A stretch of 64,000 nt of DNA. It comes from JACCXJ01 sp050740695 (GTDB lineage: Bacteria; Pseudomonadota; Gammaproteobacteria; JACCXJ01). A program made the position numbers and the translations under genes. Each line of letters starts with the position of its first letter. Position 1 is the stretch's first letter. Positions 15,399 to 23,875 of the stretch are shown here, in pieces. The notes below the pieces were generated by a model. It worked only from the letters and a program-made list of their open reading frames with translations, did no database searches and was not told where the DNA came from. The DNA is taken from positions 7,486-71,485 of the forward strand of contig JBOIDR010000004.1 of assembly GCA_050740695.1 (NCBI GenBank), read 5' to 3'.

Positions 15399-15809
15399 GC
15401 CCGCTTTTTTCGTTACTTTCTGCGTGGCGCCGGTTCCGGGCCCCGATCGGAGGCCGGGGTGCTCGCGTCTTGTGGGCGCTCACCTTATGGTCGATCATGA
15501 TAGCAGCGGCCTGATGTTCATGCCACCCGGGTGTCCCGGGGCGGCGCCACTTCGCCCAGGAAGGAGGTACGCCCTTGCTGCACTGCGAGGAAGGCGCTGA
15601 ACCGTCCATTGCAGCGCCGTATCGCGGTTCGGGCGTGAACGGGGAGGAATCGAAAACTCGGGAGGGCGCACTATACTAGAGGTTGGAGCGAGTGGATCGG
15701 CGTGGATCGGTCTAAGCGGCCGGACACCCTGGAGAGTGACCACGAGAGGCGGGAGGGCCATGACGTGGGAGCTCGCCTAGTTGACTCATCCGCCTGAGGG
15801 GGATCCGCA
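15399..15809. other. divergent intergenic region between two peroxidase genes
   Basis: This 411-bp stretch must carry promoters for both directions. I see no strong promoter pair; a palindrome around CCACCCGGGTGTCCCGGGG lies at about 15522-15541. No gene or RNA is supported. Confidence 0.4.
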
Positions 15810-17141
15810 ATGCAGTACCGAAGAATGGGAAATCCAACGGCTCTTGTGACACTTACTGTTGTACTTCCCCTGTTGGGGGCTTGTGATGCGGTGTGGCAGG
15901 GGGGGTCGGACGGGCCGCGTGGAGCCCACGGCGCCCTCGATATGGGTGCGCAGACGATCCTCCTCGATAGTCTCCTTCCCGAGCATGACGTGACCCAGCC
16001 CCCGCCGGGTGTCGATCCGCACATCTGGCGACAGGTCGTGATCCCCGCCGACAACCCCATGAAGCCGGAACGGGTGGCACTCGGCAAGAAGCTGTACTTC
16101 GACCCCCGCTTGTCCAAAGACGGCACGGTGGCCTGCGCGACGTGCCACGATGTCAGCCGCGGCTTTACCGACCAGCGCCCGGTGTCGGAAGGTGTCGGCG
16201 GCGCCCTGGGCAAGCGCAACGCCCCGACCACGATGAACGCCTTTCTGATGCAAAGCCTGTTTCTCGACGGTCGTGCCCCAAGCCTCGAGGCACAGGCGAA
16301 ATTGCCCATCCTCAACCCGATCGAGATGGCTCATCCGAACGAGCAGGTGGCGCTCGCGGCGATCGCCGACGATCCAACGTACAAGCAGATGTTCTCCTTT
16401 GCCTATGGACGTGGCCCGAACTACGAGGACCTCGGGCGGGCCATCGCCGCCTTCGAGCGTACCTTGGTGTTTCTCGATGCGCCCTTCGACCGCTTCCTGG
16501 CGGGCCAGACGGAGGCCATCTCGGAAGAGGCCGCGCGCGGCTGGGTGCTCTTCAACGGCAAGGGGCGTTGCATGAGCTGTCACCAGTTGAACCCCTCGAA
16601 CCCCATCGGTACCGACCACCGATTTCACAACATCGGGGTGGCGGCGCGCAAGCAAAACTTCGAAGCATTAGCGAGCCAGGCGCTCCAAGCCCTGGGGAAG
16701 CAAGGGGGCGTGCAGGCGGTAGACCGCCTGGCCCTGCAGACCGATCTGTCGGAGCTCGGTCGGTTCCTGGTCACCAAGGACCGCGCCGACATCGGCGCCT
16801 TCAAGACCATGCAGTTGCGCAATATCGCCCTGACCGGTCCCTACATGCATGACGGATCCATGAAGACCCTGTGGGATGTGATGGATCACTACAACAAAGG
16901 CGGAGAGCCAAATCCGTTTCTGGACGGCGGCATCGAACCGTTGGCCCTGAATGAAGAGGAAATCGATGCCCTGGTGGAATTCATGTTTGCGCTGACCGAT
17001 GCACGGTTCGCCGAGCAAAACCAGCGCGCCTTCAGGGAACAGCGCAAGCTGGCCGGCACCGAGCGCCCCTTCCGCGACACGGCGATGGCGGAACGTGAGA
17101 TCTTCCCATTCGAGGAGCGGGTCATGGGCAGGGTCCGATAG
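15810..17141 (+). CDS. di-haem cytochrome c peroxidase family lipoprotein
   Basis: The 443-residue protein has a lipobox-type signal (LPLLGACD), two haem motifs CATCH (about residue 110) and CMSCH (about 254), and the family stretches LGKKLYFDPRLSKDG, GKRNAPTTMNAF, NPIEMAHPNEQV, AIAAFERTL and LRNIALTGPYMHDGSMKTL. It should sit on the periplasmic face of a membrane. It starts a plus-strand cluster followed 16 bases later by a Tat-exported metallophosphoesterase, then by a mono-haem cytochrome. A second, shorter family member is divergent at 14334. Peroxidase or MauG-like substrate-oxidation activity cannot be told apart from sequence alone. Confidence 0.88.
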   Translation: MQYRRMGNPTALVTLTVVLPLLGACDAVWQGGSDGPRGAHGALDMGAQTILLDSLLPEHDVTQPPPGVDPHIWRQVVIPADNPMKPERVALGKKLYFDPRLSKDGTVACATCHDVSRGFTDQRPVSEGVGGALGKRNAPTTMNAFLMQSLFLDGRAPSLEAQAKLPILNPIEMAHPNEQVALAAIADDPTYKQMFSFAYGRGPNYEDLGRAIAAFERTLVFLDAPFDRFLAGQTEAISEEAARGWVLFNGKGRCMSCHQLNPSNPIGTDHRFHNIGVAARKQNFEALASQALQALGKQGGVQAVDRLALQTDLSELGRFLVTKDRADIGAFKTMQLRNIALTGPYMHDGSMKTLWDVMDHYNKGGEPNPFLDGGIEPLALNEEEIDALVEFMFALTDARFAEQNQRAFREQRKLAGTERPFRDTAMAEREIFPFEERVMGRVR

Positions 17142-17157
17142 GTGTGGAGAAAAGAGC

Positions 17158-18285
17158 ATGAAACGAGCAACCATCAAGAGCGTTGAGACGAGATACTACG
17201 ACGAGCGCGATGCGTTGATGCGCGGCTTGAAGAACCTCGACCGCCGGAGCTTCCTCAAGCTGTCCGCGGCCGCCGCCGCGGCCGCGCTGGCCCAGGGCGT
17301 GGGGTTTCACTTCCACAGCTTCCAGCCGGTCCGGGTGGCAAACGCCCAGAGCGGCGGCACGGCGGAGTTCACCTTCGCGTATATTTCCGACTCACACCTT
17401 TATAAACGCGATCTCAACGACCGCTTCGTGCGCCAGTTGCTGCGTGCCGTGGACGATATCAATCACATGACCCCGCAACCGGATTTCGTGCTCTATGGCG
17501 GTGATCTCGCGCAACTGGGGCAACCCTTGGAGCTCGAGCTCGGCGCCCAGATCCTGAAAAACCTCAAGGCCCCGGTCAGGATGATGGTGGGCGAGCACGA
17601 CTGGTTCCTGGACATGGGCGAGAAATGGCGCGAGCTGTTCGGGGAGCCTACCTACTCCTTCGATCACAAGGGGGTGCACTTCGTCGTGCTCCACAGTGTG
17701 ATGGAGGATGACTTCTGGACCGAGCGCGGTATGACACCGGCGCAGCGCATGCAGACGGTGGCGGGGCTCGACAACGGGATCCAGAGTCGCTTCAAGGTCG
17801 GGACAGAGCAGCGCAGTTGGCTCGAAAACGATCTCCAGCCCTATTCCAATGATGCCCCGATCATCGTGTTCTCACACTCCCCCCTGTACAAATATTATCG
17901 CCCGTGGAACTTCTGGACCGACGACGCCGAGGACGTACAGGCGATCCTAGCCCGCTTCAGTCGCGTGGTGGTGGTGCATGGCCACACCCATCAGCTCCTG
18001 ACCAACCGCATCGGCAACATCCATTTCCACGGTATGCTGTCGACCGCCTGGCCGTGGCCGTATGCGCCGGAGGGTCTCCCCGCCCTCACCGTGCAGATGA
18101 ACCGGGCGGATCCCTTCAATCCCAACGACGCGCTGGGGGATGGCTCGGTTCGCGTCAATCCGGATGGTCTGGTCGATAAGCTCTACAACCTTTGGAATCG
18201 CAACCCGATCCAGGTCGCCAGCGCTTATCTGGCGAGCGCGGGCAAGACCGCCGGGCCGCTGACCCCCAATCTCAAAAGCTACTGA
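17158..18285 (+). CDS. Tat-exported metallophosphoesterase
   Basis: The 375-residue protein, taken from the ATG at 17158 after GGAGAAAAG, has a twin-arginine signal (DRRSFLKLSAAAAAAALA). Calcineurin-type metal motifs follow in order: ISDSHL, YGGDLAQ, GEHDW (GNHD-like), FSHSPL and VHGHTH. These bind two metals for phosphoester hydrolysis in the periplasm after folded export. The frame runs further upstream, but the Tat signal and ribosome site fix the start. It sits between two c-type cytochrome genes, an unusual partner for a phosphoesterase. Confidence 0.88.
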   Translation: MKRATIKSVETRYYDERDALMRGLKNLDRRSFLKLSAAAAAAALAQGVGFHFHSFQPVRVANAQSGGTAEFTFAYISDSHLYKRDLNDRFVRQLLRAVDDINHMTPQPDFVLYGGDLAQLGQPLELELGAQILKNLKAPVRMMVGEHDWFLDMGEKWRELFGEPTYSFDHKGVHFVVLHSVMEDDFWTERGMTPAQRMQTVAGLDNGIQSRFKVGTEQRSWLENDLQPYSNDAPIIVFSHSPLYKYYRPWNFWTDDAEDVQAILARFSRVVVVHGHTHQLLTNRIGNIHFHGMLSTAWPWPYAPEGLPALTVQMNRADPFNPNDALGDGSVRVNPDGLVDKLYNLWNRNPIQVASAYLASAGKTAGPLTPNLKSY

Positions 18286-18373
18286 TAGATACTTGCGTCG
18301 TATATGTCGAACAACACCGCTCGAGCAATTCCTGATTCACATGCAAAGTCAATCAGCTGCAAGCGCCAGGGTA

Positions 18374-18563
18374 AGTCCCTCCCCTGCGCAGCGGGGGAGG
18401 GCTAGGGTGGGGGCCAGACGTGTCAGGCGGAGACGAGGCTTGGTCAGCGGCTGAAGGGCTTAGCCCCCACCCTACCTTCCCCCGTCCGCAGAAAGCGCGG
18501 ACAGGGGAGGGAGTCTCCGGATTCCCTCCCCTGCGTAGCGGCGGACGGTCAGGGTGGGGGTCG
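18374..18563. repeat. GC-rich palindromic intergenic repeat, copy 2
   Basis: This copy contains the long stem CCTCCCCTGCGCAGCGGGGGAGG and the block around CCGTCCGCAGAAAGCGCGGACAGG. The block from about 18416 to 18535 recurs in inverted orientation near 59160-59280. A tail motif (GGGGGAAGGGACGATAGATTTCA at 18604 onward) is shared with 27945. It fills most of the 391-bp gap before the next cytochrome gene. Confidence 0.85.
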
Positions 18564-18676
18564 AGCGTCGCGGTTCGGATAGGGTCGACCTCATCCTATC
18601 GAGGGGGAAGGGACGATAGATTTCAAATGTCTTTGGCTAGGGTTTATTGATGAATTGGCAAGCGTTTGGAGACGAT

Positions 18677-19294
18677 ATGAAAATGCGAACGATGAAGCCC
18701 CTCGTTTTCGCCACGCTCGCGGTGCTGCTCGCGGCCTATCGGGAGGGGGGCGCAGAAGTAGGGAGCGACGCGACGCCGAAAGGCGCAGAGGCCCAATCCA
18801 TCACCGAGCAGGGAGTCGATGATGCCGCCATGGCGCAATGGAAGCGCCGAGGTGAGGGACCCGACTGGATGGCGGAGGAGCTGGCCAAACACAAGGTGCT
18901 GACCCCGGCCCCCAACGATGGTCTTATCGGTAAAGGCCAGGGGGCGACCTCTGGATCCATCACCCGGGAGGACGTGAAGGTCTGGCAGCAGGAGACCTAC
19001 AAGGCGGCCGTCGAAGGCTCGCGCATCTTTCACAGCGCGGATCGGCTGAAGAGCACTATCGCCGTGTCCTGCGATATGTGCCATCCGGATGGGTCGAATA
19101 CCCATCCCGAGACCTACCCGAAGTTTCAGGTGCAGCTGGGACGGGTCGCGCTGTTGCGGGACGCGATCAACTGGTGCATCGAAAACCCGGTGAGAGGTCG
19201 AAAGCTCGAGCCCGATTCCGCAGAGATGCGCGCCTTGGAGACCTATATCACCGCGCAACGTAAGGGCACGCGCTTGGAGTACGGTAAACGGTAA
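18677..19294 (+). CDS. SoxA/TsdA-type c-type cytochrome
   Basis: The 205-residue protein, taken from the ATG at 18677 (GGAG 5 bases upstream), has a hydrophobic export signal (MKPLVFATLAVLLAA) and one haem site CDMCH (about residue 139). The sequence VSCDMCHPDGSNTHPETYPKFQVQLGRV followed by LLRDAINWCIENPVRG is the SoxA/TsdA-type cytochrome pattern; the Cys in NWCIENP is where SoxA/TsdA relatives place a haem-ligating or reactive residue. The signal ends LLAAY where a lipobox would have LLAAC. Sulfur-compound oxidation is possible, but no sox genes accompany it. Confidence 0.75.
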   Translation: MKMRTMKPLVFATLAVLLAAYREGGAEVGSDATPKGAEAQSITEQGVDDAAMAQWKRRGEGPDWMAEELAKHKVLTPAPNDGLIGKGQGATSGSITREDVKVWQQETYKAAVEGSRIFHSADRLKSTIAVSCDMCHPDGSNTHPETYPKFQVQLGRVALLRDAINWCIENPVRGRKLEPDSAEMRALETYITAQRKGTRLEYGKR

Positions 19295-19324
19295 CATTAC
19301 TGGCCACGGCCATAAATCTCCTCC

Positions 19325-19387
19325 TTAGATCCCCCTCCCTCCGGCAGAGGGCTAGAGCCCGCCCCAGCGGAAGCTGGGGGTGAGGGG
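19325..19387. repeat. GC-rich palindromic intergenic repeat, copy 3 (short)
   Basis: A short relative of the other copies, with CCCCCTCCCTCCGGCAGAGG and GGAAGCTGGGGGTGAGGGG. It lies just after the cytochrome stop codon. Confidence 0.55.
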
Positions 19388-19473
19388 ATCAGGAAAAGGC
19401 GATTTGTGACCGTGCGTGGTAGAAAAACGGAAGAGCGCCGAGTCCCGCGGCGCCGTCACGCAGGGGGTGGCTC

Positions 19474-20517
19474 ATGAACCACTGGTCGGTATTGCGCCTG
19501 GTGCGCATGCTGCCGGGGCCGAAGCCGCACAACCCGTACTTCGACGCGGCCAAGCCCCATCACACGCCCGTCGGCTTCCGCAACAATCATCCCCGTGTCC
19601 CACCCACACCGGAGGAGTTGGCACGCCTACGACGCGATCTCGGAGCGAAGGCGCCGGCCGGCAAGCCGCAGGTCGACCTCTCGCCGGTGGCGGCGGATCT
19701 GGCGCTGCTGCAGGCCAACCGCACGCGGCACACGGTCACCTGGATCGGCCATTCCACCGTCCTGGTGCAGACGGGCGGGCGCAACCTCATCACCGATCCG
19801 ATGTTCTCGCGGCGCGCCTCGCCCCTGCCCTTCACCGGCCCGCGGCGCCACCAGCCGCCCGGCATCGCGCTGCGCGATCTGCCGCCCCTCGATCTGGTGC
19901 TGATCTCCCACAACCATTACGATCACCTGGACCTGCCAAGCGTGCGGGCGCTTTCGCGCCAGCATAGCGCACCGCCCGGCTTCGCCGTGCCGCTGGGGCT
20001 GGAGCGCTGGTTCCGCCGCCGGCTTCCCGATGCGAACGTCGTGGCGCTGGACTGGTGGGAGAGCCGCGTGGTGGCGGACGTGATGGTGACCTTGGTGCCG
20101 GTGCACCACTGGAGCGCCCGCACCCCTTGGGACGGCAATAGCAACCTGTGGGGCGGCTGGGCTGCGGAGCGCGCGGGCTTCCGTTTCTTCTTCTCCGGCG
20201 ATACCGCCTACTCGCAGGATTTTCCCGAGGTCGGGCGTCGGCTCGGCCCGTTCGACCTCGCCGCGATCGCCATCGGCCACTACGAGCCGCGTTGGTTCAT
20301 GCGCAACAACCACATCAATCCGGAGGAGGCGGTGCGCATCCACGGCGAGATCGGCGCGCGCCGCTCGCTCGGCATCCATTGGGGGACTTTCGAGCGCCTG
20401 ACACAAGAGCCCCTGGACCAGCCGCTGCGCGATCTTGCCGCCGCCCGGCTGGCCCAAGGTGTGGCGGAGGAGGAGTTTTTCGTCCTCCGGCACGGGCAGA
20501 CGCGTGTGATCGAATGA
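19474..20517 (+). CDS. MBL-fold metal-dependent hydrolase (RomA/NAPE-PLD-like)
   Basis: The 347-residue protein carries the metal-binding motif SHNHYDHLD, an upstream WIGHSTVLVQ strand, FSGDTAYS and a late IHWGTFERLT histidine. This arrangement and the PVGFRNNHP entry segment are typical of the UlaG/NAPE-PLD-like branch of the metallo-beta-lactamase fold, which includes RomA. It is cytoplasmic, with no clear signal. Ribosome site GGGGG lies about 8 bases ahead of the ATG. The substrate (a phosphodiester or lactone) is not determined by the sequence. Confidence 0.87.
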   Translation: MNHWSVLRLVRMLPGPKPHNPYFDAAKPHHTPVGFRNNHPRVPPTPEELARLRRDLGAKAPAGKPQVDLSPVAADLALLQANRTRHTVTWIGHSTVLVQTGGRNLITDPMFSRRASPLPFTGPRRHQPPGIALRDLPPLDLVLISHNHYDHLDLPSVRALSRQHSAPPGFAVPLGLERWFRRRLPDANVVALDWWESRVVADVMVTLVPVHHWSARTPWDGNSNLWGGWAAERAGFRFFFSGDTAYSQDFPEVGRRLGPFDLAAIAIGHYEPRWFMRNNHINPEEAVRIHGEIGARRSLGIHWGTFERLTQEPLDQPLRDLAAARLAQGVAEEEFFVLRHGQTRVIE

Positions 20518-20857
20518 TTGGGGATCGGCCGCTAGCCAACGGCTTCGCGCCGACGGCTAGGGTACGCATCGCTTCAGGGCTGCCATCGGGTTAGAAAATT
20601 CGCTACCTCCTGAAACCGGCGACGGTGGATGGGTACTTTCGAGCGGACGCCTGGACCGCCTGGCGGCCTTGAAGAGGCGCTGACCAACCTTCCCCGGCGC
20701 AGGGCGCTTTGCCCCAGGCGGAGTCGGGGCTGGTGGCCCAAAGGCGGCTACATCGGTGGCCAGGGACGACCAAGTCGGAAACTCGATGTGGGAACTGAGT
20801 CCCTAGCTGTGGCCAGTTATGGCGTTAAAAGCGATCTCTTGTTAATTTGGTTCATCT
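20518..20857. other. intergenic, no gene seen
   Basis: Weak inverted repeats are present (GCTAGCC at 20531 with GGCTAG at 20555). Nothing else could be supported in these 340 bases. Confidence 0.4.
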
Positions 20858-21535
20858 ATGACCTTGCGGCGTCGGTTATCGATCGAGCTCGTTCTCCTCG
20901 GGGTCTGCGCGACAGGTTTTCTCCTCGTCTTTCCCGAGCGGCCCTGGGGGATCGATGTGGGGCTGGCCCTTTTGGCACTCAGCCTAATCAGTCTCAATGC
21001 AAAATTCACCCGCCGGGTGGTCTGGGGCCAGTTTGCACCGGGCAACGGCCACATGAGCGATCGCGCGAGGCGCCGGAAGTGCTGGCTCATCACTCTGACC
21101 GTGACGGCGTGTTTGGTCTTGATGCTCCTGGTTCTCGGGATGGGGATCGCCTATGCGCAGGGAAGATGGGATCAGGCCTTAGCACAAGTGTTTATCTGGC
21201 ATTTATTGCTGGCGATCGGTCTGTTCTTCCCTTGGGCCCTGTTGCAACAGACGCTTTTCCAATTTTATCTGTTGGGGCGCTTACGCACAGTGATCCCTAC
21301 ACAATCGCCGCTATTCGCCATTGTGCTCACTGGAATTAGCTATGCGATGACCCATCTACCAGACCTGAAAGTCGCACTCGTGACGTCGGTTATGGGGGTA
21401 TTCTGGACCTCCATGTACTACAGATTCCGTATGTTAACGCCGATCGCCCTCTCACATGCGATACTCGGGGCCGGCTTCTATTACTGGATATACGGCAGAG
21501 ATCTACTCGACGAGTGGCTCGGCTCGTTATGGTAG
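20858..21535 (+). CDS. CPBP-family membrane protein, likely non-proteolytic
   Basis: The 225-residue protein has six or more hydrophobic segments. Its C-terminal half follows the CPBP (CAAX protease/bacteriocin-processing) layout: LLQQTLFQFYLLGRL at motif 1, SYAMTH at motif 2 and LSHAILGAGFYYW at motif 3. In active members motif 1 is EExxxR; here both glutamates are Gln and the arginine position is Gln, so the protease is probably dead. The two later histidines are kept. It may be a scaffold or binding protein. There is no clear ribosome site before the ATG. It is monocistronic. Confidence 0.65.
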   Translation: MTLRRRLSIELVLLGVCATGFLLVFPERPWGIDVGLALLALSLISLNAKFTRRVVWGQFAPGNGHMSDRARRRKCWLITLTVTACLVLMLLVLGMGIAYAQGRWDQALAQVFIWHLLLAIGLFFPWALLQQTLFQFYLLGRLRTVIPTQSPLFAIVLTGISYAMTHLPDLKVALVTSVMGVFWTSMYYRFRMLTPIALSHAILGAGFYYWIYGRDLLDEWLGSLW

Positions 21536-21883
21536 GTCGAACCGTTTTGGTCAAGCTAGCAGCCGGCATGACGGTCGTTGCCTACGGAAGGGCGAATGCA
21601 GCGAAGCACGCCTGGAAAGTCCTCGCAACGCGAGTCCTTGAACGGAGCGAAGAAGCAGACAGGGTGCGCTGTGCGCGCGCGGAACAAGGGTTATCAATGT
21701 CACGTATCGTCGCGCACCCATTCCCGGTGGAACGTCGGTCTCACCGTTATGTCCGGCTCGGTCTGTATCCAAACGACTAGAGGAGGCATCGCGTGAGTTG
21801 CCGATTCGCTATCCGGCTGAAACACCCACCTCCTATATTTGGTTCAACAACCGATTCTTTCAGCGTATAAAACCTCTATCGCC

Positions 21884-22018
21884 CTAAAAGCGCTCGAATA
21901 GAAACCCCTTCTTCTCCAGCCGCGCCCGGCGCGTGTTGACGGGCCGGCTGCCCTTCAATCCGAGCTGGGCCCGCAGCTCGTCCTTCCGAGCCTTTTCCCC
22001 ACCGATCTCCGTGTCCAT
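21884..22018 (-). CDS. possible 44-residue basic protein
   Basis: The frame starts MDTEIGGEKARKDELRAQLG and ends RRARLEKKGFLFERF. It is charged and could be a real small protein or the end of a lost gene; the frame continues upstream without a better start. I do not recognise it. Confidence 0.25.
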   Translation of the reverse strand: MDTEIGGEKARKDELRAQLGLKGSRPVNTRRARLEKKGFLFERF

Positions 22019-22172
22019 CCGAGCCCCTGAGCGGACCTTCCCCCTTGGCCCTCGCTCTCCCCAGAGGCCAAAACGCCCCGAATCATAGCGCCTCGGGCCG
22101 AGAAAGGACCACAAAAATGAGGCCTCGCACCAGTATGCTTGACAGCGCACGAACCAAGCAGTACTCTACCTC

Positions 22173-22322
22173 TTGACGAAAAAGGGCGTTTACAATTCCT
22201 ATTCCACTTTTTCTTGGCCGGTCATCACGCCTGAAGAGCTTCCGCTGGCGGCGTGTCACGATCTAATTTATGGTTGCGGCGGCAATTTACCGAACGACCA
22301 GATCAATAGAAATGACGGCTAA
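22173..22322 (+). CDS. possible 49-residue protein or gene remnant
   Basis: From a TTG the frame reads YNSYSTFSWPVITPEELP followed by ACHDLIYGCGGNLPNDQINRNDG and stops. The residue composition looks protein-like and differs from the usual GC-rich shadow frames. No start signal or family is recognised. Confidence 0.25.
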   Translation: MTKKGVYNSYSTFSWPVITPEELPLAACHDLIYGCGGNLPNDQINRNDG

Positions 22323-22450
22323 GGGTCTTTCTTTTTACTTTCAACTTCCCCCTGCCTTCTTCCGGAGCCAAAACTAAATCCTAAACACTTTGTGTCCCGT
22401 GTGCTAAAGTAATTTTTAACGCACGATCAAAGAGAATACGAAGGATTTTT

Positions 22451-22507
22451 ATGAAACGCCTGCTGTTTTTAGTGATGTTTGCCTGCGACACCTTCGCTGT
22501 CACGTAA
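22451..22507 (+). pseudogene. truncated signal-peptide gene start
   Basis: After GAAGG the ATG opens MKRLLFLVMFACDTFAVT and stops at 22507. This looks like a secretion signal or lipoprotein start cut off after 18 residues, just 24 bases before the UMF1 transporter gene. It may also be a short leader peptide. Confidence 0.4.
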
Positions 22508-22531
22508 ACTTCGTTCACGCCAATATTCCGC

Positions 22532-23875
22532 ATGGCAGGAATACCAGAAGAGAACACTGAGCCTCCGCGGGCGGACGCGCCGACCGCATCCCAACGTGAG
22601 ATCGTCGCTTGGGCGATGTACGACTTCGCGAACTCCAGTTATACGACTGTCGTGCTCACCGCGATCTTCAGTGCCTATTTCGTGGGAACCGTGGCCAGCA
22701 GGGAAATGGGCTACGCGCCGGGAACCGGCACGCTCCTCTGGACCATCGCCATGGGTGTTTCCAACCTCCTGGTTCTCTTGAGCGCTCCGGTGCTCGGGGC
22801 GGTTGCGGATTTCAGAGCGTGTAAGAAGCGCTTCCTGGCCTGGAGTACGGTCGGCTGCGTGCTGTTCACGGCGATGCTCGGACTCGTCGGCAAGGGGGAG
22901 GTGGGGCTTGGCATGTCTCTCGTGATCCTTTCAAGCTTCATGTTTGCGACGGGGGAGAACCTGATCGCGTCGTTTCTACCCGAGGTCGCACGGCCCGAGG
23001 GGATGGGTAAGATTTCAGGTTACGGCTGGGCGCTCGGGTACCTCGGCGGACTCTTGGTGCTCGGGCTTTGCCTCGCTTATATCTCATGGGCCGAGGCGCA
23101 GCATCACACAAGCACGCAGTATGTCCCGGTGACGATGTGGATCACCGCCGTGGCGTTGGCTGCCGCCGCGATCCCGACGTTTGTCTGGCTACGCGAGCGC
23201 GCGCGGCCTCGGATGCTCCCTCGCGGTGAAAGCTATGCTCGCATCGGCTTCGAGCGCGTCCGGCACACGCTCAGGCAAGCCCGCCACTTCCGGGATCTTT
23301 TTCGCTTTCTTGTGACGCTCGCCGTGTACTATTGCGGTGTCAATACCGTCGTGGTACTGGCCGCGATCTACGCCCAAGAAGTCATGGGCTTTGGCGTGCA
23401 AGAGACCCTCTGGATGGTCCTCGTCGTCAACTTCACGGCGGCGGCAGGCGCGCTCGGATTCGGGTTCCTCCAGGATCGGCTCGGATCGGTGCCTACCCTG
23501 GCCGCGACGTTATTGGTATGGATCGCCGCCCTAGTGCTCGCTTATTCGATTGAGGACCGCCTGGGGTTCTGGGTCGTCGCCAATCTCATCGGCATCGCGC
23601 TGGGATCGAGTCAGTCGGCCGGGCGGGCGCTCATCGGGCAGTTCTCCCCTCCCGAACGGTCTGCCGAATTTTTTGGTTTGTGGGGGCTTGCCGGCAAGCT
23701 CGCCGCCGTCATCGGCCCCATGAGCTATGGCGTGATCACGCAGGCGTCTCGCGGGGATCACCGGCTTGCGCTGCTCGCAACGGCGGGTTTTTTTATCGCT
23801 GGCCTGGCCCTTCTCGCCACCGTCGACGAGCGCCGCGGGCGAGAGGCTGCGCGCGTTCCACATGCCGGTCCGTAA
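22532..23875 (+). CDS. MFS transporter, UMF1 (Atg22-like) family
   Basis: The 447-residue protein has about 12 membrane segments. WAMYDFANSSYTT at the start of helix 1 and FLPEVARPEGMGKISGYGWALGYLGG in the middle are diagnostic of the UMF1 family, whose bacterial substrates are largely unknown. The start ATG at 22532 has a poor ribosome site. Its 3' end overlaps the PolX gene by 14 bases, which suggests co-transcription though not a shared function. Confidence 0.88.
   Translation: MAGIPEENTEPPRADAPTASQREIVAWAMYDFANSSYTTVVLTAIFSAYFVGTVASREMGYAPGTGTLLWTIAMGVSNLLVLLSAPVLGAVADFRACKKRFLAWSTVGCVLFTAMLGLVGKGEVGLGMSLVILSSFMFATGENLIASFLPEVARPEGMGKISGYGWALGYLGGLLVLGLCLAYISWAEAQHHTSTQYVPVTMWITAVALAAAAIPTFVWLRERARPRMLPRGESYARIGFERVRHTLRQARHFRDLFRFLVTLAVYYCGVNTVVVLAAIYAQEVMGFGVQETLWMVLVVNFTAAAGALGFGFLQDRLGSVPTLAATLLVWIAALVLAYSIEDRLGFWVVANLIGIALGSSQSAGRALIGQFSPPERSAEFFGLWGLAGKLAAVIGPMSYGVITQASRGDHRLALLATAGFFIAGLALLATVDERRGREAARVPHAGP

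Larger units (their letters stand above)
21536..22450. other. long low-information region, AT-rich toward its end
   Basis: Over 900 bases hold no certain gene. From about 22140 the composition becomes much more AT-rich than its surroundings. Two weak frames are listed separately (21884-22018 minus, 22173-22322 plus). The region ends with a truncated signal-peptide gene at 22451, suggesting decayed or imported DNA. Confidence 0.4.

Noticed and set aside
18420..18650. Small protein in the repeat (matching frame near 59053-59274)
   Set aside because: Similar peptides arise in both places only because the DNA repeat is conserved; neither has a ribosome site.
22532..23875. Sugar or drug MFS transporter
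   Set aside because: The WAMYDFANSS and GWALGYLGG signatures place it in the UMF1 branch instead.
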